Shown here: positions 1 to 7,775 of the stretch, in pieces
How positions within the stretch are numbered: the first letter of the stretch is position 1
Layout of the letters: each line of letters starts with the position of its first letter
Assembly (NCBI GenBank): GCA_002897735.1
Contig: BDTW01000037.1
Coordinates: 1 to 38,836 of the forward strand
Direction of reading: 5' to 3'
DNA from: a bacterium BMS3Bbin13
Lineage (GTDB): Bacteria > Pseudomonadota > Gammaproteobacteria > 21-64-14
DNA length: 38,836 nucleotides
The notes under the pieces: generated by a model
What the model saw: the letters and a program-made list of their open reading frames with translations, nothing else
What the model was told of the DNA's origin: nothing
Database searches by the model: none
Program-made: the position numbers and the translations under genes

Positions 1-432
1 CGAGTGGCCGGCCGGAGTCCCTTCGGCCGCCGGGGGGGGGCTGCGCTATGATCTATGGGCCGAGCCGCTCCAGGAGTCGGTCGGTGTCTGGATTTGCGCA
101 CCGGTCGCTTCGTCGATCCGCCGCCGGATCGATTGTTGTTAAGGTACTCACGCGGCTTCTCGGCCTGCAGTAAAACCTACAAGGCCGGGTGGTTATATGC
201 CCGATATGCCGGTTTTATCGGCGTATCGGTAGATTCGATTGGAAGACGCAGTCGCTACAGTGGCGTAGCGCGGCGGTTGGCGGTATCCTTTTGCGCCTCT
301 TTGCGACTTATATAATGTGTTTCGTCCGGCGCCTTCTGCGAGGGGATCCCGCGCGGGGGAGCGGATAGTCTTGGTGCGGGTCTCTTCGCACCTTGGCGGA
401 TCGGGCGAATCGGGCGGACCGGAGGGCAATCG
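1..432 (+). promoter_or_regulatory. qmoA upstream region with a probable promoter
   Basis: No convincing gene is present. The short open frames here lack ribosome binding sites and family resemblance. The stretch ends at the ribosome binding site GGAGGG (421-426), six bases before the qmoA start. A strong -10-like TATAAT sits at 311-316 in a locally AT-rich stretch, but no good -35 is found at standard spacing, so the promoter may need an activator. This is inference from base pattern only. Confidence 0.4.
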
Positions 433-1719
433 ATGTCGGATGCAGTGGCGACCAACCAGTCCATCCTGGTGGTGGGTGGGGGGATCAGCGGCATGACCGC
501 GGCCCTGGAGGCCGCTGAGTGCGGTAAGCAGGTGGTGCTGGTGGAGAAGAATCCCTCCGTCGGGGGACGAGTCAGCCAACTCTACAAGTACTTCCCGAAG
601 TTGTGTTTTCCGACCTGCGGCATGGAGATCAATCTGCGGCGCATGCGTGCCAACCGCAACCTGCGGCTCATGACCCAGACCGAACTGGTCTCTCTCGGCG
701 GTAGTCCGGGCGACTACACCGCCACTCTGCGTGTCACGCCCCGTTACGTCAACGAGAGCTGCACTGCCTGCGGCGAATGTGCGAAGGTGGTGGAGGCCGA
801 GTTCGACGACGAATTCAATTACGGGCTGAAGAAGCGCAAGGGCGCCTACCTTCCGTTCAACATGGCCTATCCGTCGCGTTATGTCCTGGACTCGAGGATC
901 ATCGGGTCCGAGGACGCGCAACGCGCCATGGCGGCTTGCAAGTACGATGCCATCGATCTCGACATGCAGGAGCATACGTTTGAGTTGCACGTCGGGGCGG
1001 TGGTCTGGGCGACGGGTTGGCGGCCCTACGACGCATCCCGCATTCAGCCCTACGGCTACGACCGCTTTGCGAACGTCATCACCAGTGTCGAATTCGAGCG
1101 GATGATGGATCCGTTCGGGCCCACCGGCGGTAAGCTCCTGCGGCCCTCCGACGGCAAGCCGGCCAAGGACGTGGCCTTTATACAGTGCGCCGGTTCCCGC
1201 GACCGCAATCACCTCAAGCACTGCTCGCGTATCTGCTGCATGGCTTCACTGAAGCAGAGTACTTACGTGCGCGAGCAGTTCGGGGACGAGGGACGGGTGT
1301 CGATCTATTACATCGACATCCGCGCCATCGATCGGTTCGAGGACTTCTACGCTCGGGTGAAGGCCGACGGGAACGTCCGTTTCATCAAGTCCAAGGTGGC
1401 CAGTATCACCGGGGATCGCGCCACCGACAATGTGATTCTCAACGGTGTGAATACCGAGGGTTACCACCGCTACAGCAATCCGCACGACCTGTGTGTGCTG
1501 GCCGTCGGCATGGAACCGAGCGTGGATCGCGGCAAGTTCCCGGTGGAGGTGGTGGTCGATCAGAACGGATTCATCGAGGCGGCCCCGGGGAACGGTGCGG
1601 TCTTCGCGGCGGGCTGTTCGTCCGACGCGCTGGACGTGAACCGTTCGGTGCAGAGTGCCACCGCGGCGGCGCTACGCGCCATACAGGTGGTCAACCGGGT
1701 CGCTGGAGTGGAGGGCTGA
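433..1719 (+). CDS. qmoA: QmoA, HdrA-like FAD subunit of the quinone-interacting oxidoreductase
   Basis: This 428-residue flavoprotein is related to the A subunit of heterodisulfide reductase. A dinucleotide-binding motif VVGGGISG lies near residues 13-20 and is followed by VEKNPSVGGR. A cysteine motif CTACGEC begins near residue 110, and a CSRICCMAS segment lies further on. In the family, QmoA binds FAD and works with QmoB to pass electrons between APS reductase and the membrane quinone pool; in sulfur oxidisers the flow is from sulfite oxidation to quinone. The ATG at 433 has GGAGGG six bases upstream. qmoB starts three bases after the stop, so the two genes are one transcriptional unit. 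The cytoplasmic location and role are family knowledge; the motifs are seen directly. Confidence 0.93.
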   Translation: MSDAVATNQSILVVGGGISGMTAALEAAECGKQVVLVEKNPSVGGRVSQLYKYFPKLCFPTCGMEINLRRMRANRNLRLMTQTELVSLGGSPGDYTATLRVTPRYVNESCTACGECAKVVEAEFDDEFNYGLKKRKGAYLPFNMAYPSRYVLDSRIIGSEDAQRAMAACKYDAIDLDMQEHTFELHVGAVVWATGWRPYDASRIQPYGYDRFANVITSVEFERMMDPFGPTGGKLLRPSDGKPAKDVAFIQCAGSRDRNHLKHCSRICCMASLKQSTYVREQFGDEGRVSIYYIDIRAIDRFEDFYARVKADGNVRFIKSKVASITGDRATDNVILNGVNTEGYHRYSNPHDLCVLAVGMEPSVDRGKFPVEVVVDQNGFIEAAPGNGAVFAAGCSSDALDVNRSVQSATAAALRAIQVVNRVAGVEG

Positions 1720-1722
1720 GTC

Positions 1723-3948
1723 GTGGCTGAGGTGAAGATCGGAGCGTACGTCTGCAAGGGTTGTGGCCTCGGTGAGCGGCTGGATACCCAGGCGCTGGCC
1801 GCCATCGCCACCCGCGAGGGCAAGGCGGTGTTCGCCAAGGAGCACGATGTACTCTGCTCCCAGTCGGGTGTGGAAATGATCCGCAAGGATATCGAGGCGG
1901 GCGAGGTGAACCGGGTGGTGCTGGCCGCCTGCTCGCGCCGGGCCAAGACCGATGCGTTCCATTTCGATACGGTGGCCGTCTCCCGGTGCAATCTGCGCGA
2001 GGGGGTGATCTGGACGCAGCCGGACGCGGACGAGGCGCGCGAGCTTACCCAGGAGATGGGCGAGGACTACGTGCGGATGTCGTGCGCCGAGGTCAAGCAG
2101 ATGACCCCGCCGCGCCCGAACGAGCAGGCGGAGCGCAATCGTCACGTGTTGGTGGTCGGGGGCGGGATCAGCGGTCTGACCGCCGCGGTGGAGGCCTCGC
2201 GCGCGGGTTACCCGGCGACCATCGTGGAGAAGGGCGACGCCCTTGGCGGTTGGGCCGCGAAGCTCTGGCGGCGCGTGCCGACCCGAGCCCCGTATGCCGA
2301 TCCGCGGGAGACCGGTGTGGCGGAGCTGATCGCCGAGGTCGAGGCCGATCCCAACCTCACCGTCTATTTGAATGCGACCGTTACCCGTACGAGCGGCGCC
2401 CCCGGGCGTTTCGCCGCGGACATCGCGACCGAGAGCGGCAAGACGGTCACGGAGAATTTCGGTGCGATCGTGCAGGCGAGCGGCTTTACGCCCTATGATG
2501 CGAACCGCCTGCCCGAGTTCGGCTACGGCAAGAGCCCGGACGTGGTCGATCAGCTCGGGCTGGAGAAACTGGCCCGGCAGGCCGACGGCGGGCCGATCAA
2601 GCGTCCCTCCGACGGCAAAGAGGTTCAGAGCGTCCTGTTCATCCAGTGCGCGGGCCAGCGCAGTCAGGCCGAGGGGCACCTTTCATACTGCTCGGGACAC
2701 TGCTGTAACACCTCCATCAAGCAGGCCATGTACTTCAAGGATCGCAACCCGGACGTGGATACCCTCGTCCTGTACACGGATCTGCGCACTCCGGGCAAGG
2801 GCGAGGACCTCTATCGTAGCGGCCAGCGCAAGGGGGTGATCTTCACCAAGGGCGTCGCCCGGGAGGTCAAGCTCGGCCCCGACGGATTGCAGGTGCAGTT
2901 CAGAGATCTGATCCTGGATCAGGAGGTCAGCGTCGACGAGGACCTGGTGGTTCTCGCCACGGGTATGGTTGCCAACTCCGGAGTCGACATCGAGGCATCT
3001 CTGCAGAAGGAGGCCCCGAACGGCGAACAGGCGCCGGCGTCCCAGGAAGTCTCGGTCCTGAACCTCGACTATCGCCAGGGTCCGGATCTTCCGCATCTGG
3101 TGCATGGGTTCCAGGATTCGCATTTCATCTGCTTCCCCTATGAGACGCGGCGCACCGGGATCTATGCGACCGGGCCCGTGCGGCGTCCGATGGACATCGC
3201 GCAGGCGATCGAGGACGCCACGGGAGCCGCCCTCAAAGCCATTCAGGCTCTGGAAAACGCGGCCCAGGGGCGTGCAGCCCACCCGCGTTCCGGGGATCTG
3301 AGCTTCCCGAGTTTCCATCGTGACGGCTGCACGCAGTGCAAGCGATGCACCGTGGAGTGTCCGTTCGGCGCGATCGACGAGGACGAGCAGCGTTATCCGC
3401 TGTTCAATGAGGCGCGCTGTCGGCGTTGCGGAACCTGCATGGGCGCCTGCCCGGTGCGCGTGATCTACTTCGACAACTACTCGATCGATACCGTGGGCCA
3501 GCAGATCAAGGCCGTCGACATGCCCGAGGAGAGCCAGGAGAAGCCGCGTATCCTGGTGCTCGCCTGCGAGAACGACGCCTACCCGGCGCTGGATATGGCC
3601 GCGATGAACCGCGTCGGCTACAGTGCCTATGCACGGGTGATCCCGGTGCGCTGTCTGGGGTCGGTGAACTCCATTTGGGTGACTGACGCCCTGAACGGCG
3701 GCTATGACGGCATCATGCTCATGGGCTGCCAGAAGGGTGACAACTACCAGTGCCACTTCGTGAAGGGTTCGGAATTGGCTCACGACCGGATGAGCAAGGT
3801 CTACGATACCTTGGAGCAGCTGCAGCTCGAGAAGGATCGCGTCGAGACCCACGAGGTGGCGATTACCGATATTCAGCGGGCGCCGCGGCTCATCGAGGCC
3901 ATGGCCGAGACCGTCAAGCGCGTCGGCCCGAGCCCGTTCAAGTTCTAG
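1723..3948 (+). CDS. qmoB: QmoB, FAD/iron-sulfur/MvhD-domain subunit
   Basis: The product is 741 residues with HdrA-like and MvhD-like parts. An N-terminal domain is followed by a FAD-binding motif VVGGGISGL near residues 143-151. Two ferredoxin-type cluster motifs follow: CTQCKRCTVECPFGA near residue 536 and CRRCGTCMGACPVRV near residue 566. A C-terminal MvhD-like domain (about 605-741) carries the RCLGSVNSIWV and GCQKGDNYQC segments. The length matches QmoB of sulfate reducers and sulfur oxidisers. Start is the GTG at 1723, with GGAGG about nine bases upstream inside the end of qmoA. Its job is electron transfer together with QmoA; the MvhD-like part in this family suggests a possible further electron partner. 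The hdrC ribosome binding site overlaps the stop codon. Confidence 0.93.
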   Translation: MAEVKIGAYVCKGCGLGERLDTQALAAIATREGKAVFAKEHDVLCSQSGVEMIRKDIEAGEVNRVVLAACSRRAKTDAFHFDTVAVSRCNLREGVIWTQPDADEARELTQEMGEDYVRMSCAEVKQMTPPRPNEQAERNRHVLVVGGGISGLTAAVEASRAGYPATIVEKGDALGGWAAKLWRRVPTRAPYADPRETGVAELIAEVEADPNLTVYLNATVTRTSGAPGRFAADIATESGKTVTENFGAIVQASGFTPYDANRLPEFGYGKSPDVVDQLGLEKLARQADGGPIKRPSDGKEVQSVLFIQCAGQRSQAEGHLSYCSGHCCNTSIKQAMYFKDRNPDVDTLVLYTDLRTPGKGEDLYRSGQRKGVIFTKGVAREVKLGPDGLQVQFRDLILDQEVSVDEDLVVLATGMVANSGVDIEASLQKEAPNGEQAPASQEVSVLNLDYRQGPDLPHLVHGFQDSHFICFPYETRRTGIYATGPVRRPMDIAQAIEDATGAALKAIQALENAAQGRAAHPRSGDLSFPSFHRDGCTQCKRCTVECPFGAIDEDEQRYPLFNEARCRRCGTCMGACPVRVIYFDNYSIDTVGQQIKAVDMPEESQEKPRILVLACENDAYPALDMAAMNRVGYSAYARVIPVRCLGSVNSIWVTDALNGGYDGIMLMGCQKGDNYQCHFVKGSELAHDRMSKVYDTLEQLQLEKDRVETHEVAITDIQRAPRLIEAMAETVKRVGPSPFKF

Positions 3949-3959
3949 GAGGCGGAGCG

Positions 3960-4586
3960 ATGAGCGATCTCGACACCGTGATGGTGAAGAAGTACCGCAA
4001 CAACTTCCTCAAGGAGGTCGAGGCCAACGTCGAGGAAGGCGAGTGGGTGAAGATGTGCATGCAGTGCGGCGTGTGCGCCGGTTCCTGTCCCCTGGGTCCC
4101 TACTGGGAGCACCCTCCCCAGGAGATCTTCATGATGATCCGGGCCGGGAAGCGTGATGAGATCCTGCGGTCCTCGTCGATGTGGATGTGCACCTCATGCT
4201 ACAACTGTATCGTCCGCTGCCCGCGCGAGTTGCCCATCACCCATATCATGCACGGTCTGGCGCACTATGCCGAACGTCTGGGCATTGCACCCAAGCAGAA
4301 CCCTACTCGCAAGTTCGCGCGGATCTTCTGGGGCAACCTGACCAAGGCCGGCCGTGTGAATGAACCGGTCCTCGGCGTCGGTCTGTATTTCATGAACGGA
4401 TTCAAGGAAGGAATCCGGACCACGCTCAAGATGGCGCCTGTCGGCATGGGTATGATGAAGACCAAGCGATTCAATCCCTTCGCCTTCATGTTTTACCGGG
4501 GTTGCAAAGGCAAGAAGGACATTCACAAGATCATCAAGAAGGCGCGGGAGTTGGAACTTGCCAAGGCCGCGAAGTTCGGCGGCTAG
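3960..4586 (+). CDS. hdrC: HdrC-like iron-sulfur subunit replacing QmoC
   Basis: This 208-residue protein has two ferredoxin-like [4Fe-4S] motifs: C33-x2-C36-x2-C39-x3-C43-P and C77-x2-C80-x2-C83-x3-C87-P. That is the hallmark of HdrC and of the N-terminal half of QmoC. There is no haem-b membrane domain of the kind that QmoC carries at its C terminus; the C-terminal third is basic and amphipathic instead. ATG 3960 has AGGAGG seven bases upstream, overlapping the qmoB stop. In some sulfur oxidisers (for example Thiobacillus) HdrC and HdrB are known to stand in for QmoC next to qmoAB, and this gene order matches. How the complex reaches the quinone pool without the membrane domain is not visible here. 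Confidence 0.9.
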   Translation: MSDLDTVMVKKYRNNFLKEVEANVEEGEWVKMCMQCGVCAGSCPLGPYWEHPPQEIFMMIRAGKRDEILRSSSMWMCTSCYNCIVRCPRELPITHIMHGLAHYAERLGIAPKQNPTRKFARIFWGNLTKAGRVNEPVLGVGLYFMNGFKEGIRTTLKMAPVGMGMMKTKRFNPFAFMFYRGCKGKKDIHKIIKKARELELAKAAKFGG

Positions 4587-4600
4587 AGGGGTTAGGCGAT

Positions 4601-5503
4601 ATGGCCAAGAAGGAATACATGTTCTATCCCGGCTGCTCGTCCGAGCGCCTGGCCTCGGCGTCGAACTACGAGATCTCGGCGCAGGCGATGTGCGACGTGT
4701 TGGACATCCGGCTCAACGAGATCCCGGACTGGAACTGCTGCGGCGCCTCCATCGGTTATGCCGTCGGCGGCGAACTCCCGCGCCTGGCGCTTAGCGCCCG
4801 CAATTTGGCGATTGCCGAGCGGGAGCACCCGGAACAGGATATCGTAGCGACCTGTGCCGCCTGTTGGCTGGCCACCCGTGAGGCCAGGGATCGTCTGGAG
4901 GAGGACGGCGTGCTTATGCGCGAGGCCAATGAGGCCCTCGCGGAGGCCGGACTCAAGTACGAGGCGAAGCAGCGCGTCCGGCACATGGTCGAGGTCTTGA
5001 TCGAGGACGTCGGCTATGAAGAGCTGGGTCGGCACGTAAAGAAGCCCCTGAGCGGGATAAAGATTGCCGGCTACGTCGGCTGTCAGACCAACCGGCCGTT
5101 CGGAATCGAGGGCGAGTCTTTCGAGAACCCCAAATACCTCGACAAGCTGGTCGAGATCATGGGCGCGGAGCCGGTGGAGAAATACGACAAGAAGGTCGCC
5201 TGCTGCGGCGGTGCCCTGGGGTTTTCGGAGCCGGAGAAGAGTCAGGCGCTGATCAAAGACATCGTCGAGGCCGCCTACGACGGCGGTGCCGACATGATCG
5301 TCACGCCCTGCCCGATGTGCCAGTTGAATGTCGAGATCTACCAGAATCAGATCAACAAGAAGTACCGGACCAAGTTCGAGATCCCGGTGCTCTACTACAG
5401 CCAGATTATGGGCGTGGCCTACGGCAAGACTTCCAAGGAGGTCGGGTTGGACGGTCAGATCATTCGCGCCCGGAAGCTGGAGGAACTGGCGGAGAAGGGG
5501 TGA
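4601..5503 (+). CDS. hdrB: HdrB-like subunit with two CCG domains
   Basis: The 300-residue product carries two cysteine-rich CCG domains. The first includes YPGCSSE near residue 9, NCCGASIG and CAACW; the second includes GCQTNRPFG, ACCGGALGF and TPCPMCQLN. In HdrB such domains bind unusual non-cubane iron-sulfur clusters that perform heterodisulfide or quinone-linked chemistry. In this cluster it should act with HdrC as the terminal module of the Qmo-type complex. I chose ATG 4601 because MAKKEYMFYPGC matches HdrB N termini; the longer open frame from 4502 overlaps hdrC and has no family resemblance. It is the last gene of the qmoAB-hdrCB unit, with a strong terminator 28 bases downstream. 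Confidence 0.9.
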   Translation: MAKKEYMFYPGCSSERLASASNYEISAQAMCDVLDIRLNEIPDWNCCGASIGYAVGGELPRLALSARNLAIAEREHPEQDIVATCAACWLATREARDRLEEDGVLMREANEALAEAGLKYEAKQRVRHMVEVLIEDVGYEELGRHVKKPLSGIKIAGYVGCQTNRPFGIEGESFENPKYLDKLVEIMGAEPVEKYDKKVACCGGALGFSEPEKSQALIKDIVEAAYDGGADMIVTPCPMCQLNVEIYQNQINKKYRTKFEIPVLYYSQIMGVAYGKTSKEVGLDGQIIRARKLEELAEKG

Positions 5504-5531
5504 TCGGGGTCCGCATTCGTTATTCTTCTGC

Positions 5532-5557
5532 AACCCCCGGAATTCCCGGGGGTTTTT
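5532..5557 (+). terminator. Rho-independent terminator after hdrB
   Basis: Perfect 9-bp inverted repeat AACCCCCGG / CCGGGGGTT with a 5-base loop, followed by a T-rich run (TTTTTGTTTT). It lies 28 bases after the hdrB stop and separates the qmo/hdr operon from the solute-binding protein gene. Confidence 0.85.
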
Positions 5558-5678
5558 GTTTTCGCCGCCGGGTGGGAGGGGGCGCCGCGGTCTACCGGCC
5601 GCGCGATCTGCAAGTGACCCTCAAGGGCGGTGGCACTGCGGCCGATAGGGAGGTCTGAAACCAGGAGGGAGCGCAATC

Positions 5679-6659
5679 ATGACCAGACAGATCTTCCGAG
5701 GGTGCCGGATTGCACTGGCTCTGGCCGGCCTCACGGCGCTGTTCGCCGGCACGGCCTGGGCCAACGCCGGGGCATCGAAGAGCGCCCCGGCGGCGCGCGC
5801 CGGGGCTCCCGTGGTACAGGTGACCGGCACGGCGCACCGCGAGGGCGGGCTGCTGTGGGTCGGTTGCGGTATCAGCAAGAAGTCCTACATGATCGCCGCG
5901 GCCAAGGCCTTCACCGAGAAGACCGGTATCAAGATCAAGGTGGAGGGCGGCGGTGCGACGCGCGGAATCCGCGATGTGGCCGCCGGCAAGGCCGACTTCG
6001 GAGGATCCTGCCGCTTCGTCATTCCCGGCATCGCTTCCGAGATGGGTGATGTCCTCAAGCCGGTGGCCTGGGATGCCCTCGTCGTGATCGCCGACAAGGG
6101 CAACCCGGTGAAGAATATCACCCTGGACCAAGTCCGCGGTGTCTATCTCGGGAAGATCACCAACTGGAAGCAGTTGGGTGGGCCGAACAAGCCGATCCAC
6201 CTGTTCGTACGTCGCGGCAAGATCTCCGGAGTGGGGCGTACCATCCGCAAACTGGTGTTCGGCAACTACAATCAGAATTTCGTGGCGACCAAGGCCTTCA
6301 GGTCCTCAGGGCCGTTGGAAAAGGCCGTGGAAAGGGATCCCGATGCGATCGCCATGACCGGTATCAGCAGTGCGCGCAAGCGCAACGTCGATATTCTGGC
6401 GTTGAACGGCAAGCAGCCGACCTATGACAACATTCGCAACGGGAAGTACATCTTGTACCGCCCCCTGTACCTCGTCATCAATCCGGACAGCCCAAAGATC
6501 GCCGAGGTGAACCGCTTCGTTCAGTTCATCTACAGCCCGGAAGGCCGTCGGGTGATTCGCCGGAACGGTGTGGTGCCCTACATGGACGCCCTGCAGTTGG
6601 TGATGAAACAGGTGGCTCAGGACCAGCAGGCCCGCGCGATGGGGCTTTATCGCCGCTGA
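5679..6659 (+). CDS. PstS-like periplasmic substrate-binding protein
   Basis: This 326-residue exported protein of the phosphate-binding PBP-like family has a signal peptide: basic start, hydrophobic stretch 11-26, probable cleavage after AWA at residue 28. Later come family-typical segments: GGGATRGIRDVAAGKADFGG, a GVYLGKITNWKQLGG block typical of PstS-like proteins, AMTGISSARKRN, and a C-terminal block ending in GRRVIRRNGVVPY. ATG 5679 has AGGAGGGAG about nine bases upstream. No ABC transporter permease or ATPase genes accompany it, which is unusual for PstS. It has its own leader after the hdrB terminator and ends just before an inverted repeat. The ligand cannot be told from sequence: phosphate is the family default, another oxyanion is possible given the sulfur-gene setting. 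Confidence 0.8.
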   Translation: MTRQIFRGCRIALALAGLTALFAGTAWANAGASKSAPAARAGAPVVQVTGTAHREGGLLWVGCGISKKSYMIAAAKAFTEKTGIKIKVEGGGATRGIRDVAAGKADFGGSCRFVIPGIASEMGDVLKPVAWDALVVIADKGNPVKNITLDQVRGVYLGKITNWKQLGGPNKPIHLFVRRGKISGVGRTIRKLVFGNYNQNFVATKAFRSSGPLEKAVERDPDAIAMTGISSARKRNVDILALNGKQPTYDNIRNGKYILYRPLYLVINPDSPKIAEVNRFVQFIYSPEGRRVIRRNGVVPYMDALQLVMKQVAQDQQARAMGLYRR

Positions 6660-6667
6660 GCGTCGTC

Positions 6668-6732
6668 GTCGGCGGGGCGAGCCCCGCCCTACCGGCACCC
6701 CATACCTGTAGGGCGGGGCTCGCCCCGCCGAC
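6668..6732. repeat. REP-like element: perfect 25-bp inverted repeat
   Basis: Two 25-base arms (6668-6692 and 6708-6732) are exact reverse complements around a 15-base spacer. Their core is GGGCGGGGCTCGCCCCGCC. The element sits between convergent genes, the solute-binding protein gene and the ykgJ-like gene, and could act as a bidirectional terminator or mRNA-stabilising hairpin. Related copies are at 13400-13476, 18501-18638 and 18847-18940. Confidence 0.85.
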
Positions 6733-6774
6733 GTCATTGGATGCGCACCGTGCCGTCGCGTTACCCGGCGTCGG

Positions 6775-7683
6775 TCAATCCTCTTCCTGCGGGGCGTCGT
6801 AGCGAGGGTCGAACGGCTGTTCCGTCTCTTCCTTGCCCTCTTCCAGGCGGCGCCGCTTTCGCTCCATGCGTTGTTCCATGCGCTGCTCCCGGACCCCTTC
6901 CCGAAGCGGGATGGTTTGTTCCCCGAACAACACCTGCTTGAGGAAGCGCGCGGAAAAGCGCAGCAACGCCTCATCGTCCTCCTCGAGCTGCGTATAGGTC
7001 TCGGCCTCGAGATCGAAGGTCTCCCGGAAGTTCGTGCTCAGCACGAAGCGACGGAAGCCGTCCAGGTCGTAACTTGCCAAGTGGAACAATTGGAAGCTGC
7101 GCTCGGTCGGGCTACCCACCGCCGGACCGCTGGATCGCTTTTTCAGGATGATATCCCGCCACTCGCGATTGAGATCGTCGTGGACTTCGACATCCTGTTC
7201 ACGGCGATACTCGCGCACGGTCAGGGTGCGTGGTTCCCGATGTCCATGGCAGTGCGGTTCCTTGACGAGAAAATAGACATCGTCCACTCCCGCCGAGTCC
7301 TTGCGGTGCAGGCCCATGCTCCCGAGTGCGTAATAGCGACACGCCGCCGGCCGGTCTTCATAGACGCTGCAGCCCTCTTCGGTTACGAACCGGCATACCG
7401 GAGAGTCCTCGCGGGTGCGCAGCTTGTAGCCCGGCATACCGTGCTGGTCCATCTCGAACGCAACCGCGTTCAGGGCCAGGCACTCCGAGGTCGGGATGTC
7501 GAGGCGACGGGACAGTCGCAGTATGTCGTAGGGCGTCAGCGTGATGTCGATGTCCATGCAGCACTGGTTGAAGCAGTCGATATCTTTGTGGCAGCGGAAT
7601 TGGATGCGGTCGTCCAGGCCCAACTGCACCGGCTCGACCGGCCCGCGCGGGGGGTCCTGCACCAACGTCTTCGGATCCTTCAT
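6775..7683 (-). CDS. YkgJ-family cysteine-cluster protein
   Basis: The 302-residue product has the CxxxCC-type cluster-binding domain of the YkgJ/UPF0153 family. C31, C37, C41 and C42 form the first group; C97, C105 and C115 follow in the pattern CRFVTEEGCSVYEDRPAACR. Such proteins are thought to bind iron or zinc. The C-terminal 40 residues are highly charged (Arg/Glu/Met-rich) and probably helical. ATG 7683 is chosen because GAGGTG lies five bases upstream; the longer frame to 7725 would run into the aprA terminator. It follows aprA on the same strand after that hairpin. A role in APS reductase maturation or iron handling is only an inference from position. Confidence 0.8.
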   Translation of the reverse strand: MKDPKTLVQDPPRGPVEPVQLGLDDRIQFRCHKDIDCFNQCCMDIDITLTPYDILRLSRRLDIPTSECLALNAVAFEMDQHGMPGYKLRTREDSPVCRFVTEEGCSVYEDRPAACRYYALGSMGLHRKDSAGVDDVYFLVKEPHCHGHREPRTLTVREYRREQDVEVHDDLNREWRDIILKKRSSGPAVGSPTERSFQLFHLASYDLDGFRRFVLSTNFRETFDLEAETYTQLEEDDEALLRFSARFLKQVLFGEQTIPLREGVREQRMEQRMERKRRRLEEGKEETEQPFDPRYDAPQEED

Positions 7684-7708
7684 AAACACCTCGTGAAGAA
7701 ATAAGAAA

Positions 7709-7739
7709 GGCCGGACGCCCCGCAAGGGGACGCCCGGCC
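7709..7739 (-). terminator. Hairpin terminator after aprA
   Basis: Read on the minus strand this is a GC-rich hairpin with nearly complementary arms (GGCCGGGCGTCCCC against GGGGCGTCCGGCC), followed by the T-rich TTTCTTATTTCTT. It lies about 40 bases after the aprA stop and before the ykgJ-like gene. Readthrough into that gene is possible because one arm pairs imperfectly. Confidence 0.7.
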
Positions 7740-7775
7740 CGTCGTACAGCAGAGCTTAGTGCCTGCGGCAGCGGG

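Noticed and set aside
55-315. 86-codon open frame upstream of qmoA
   Set aside because: It ends at the probable qmoA promoter, has no ribosome binding site, and has an arginine-rich, unstructured composition typical of GC-rich non-coding DNA.
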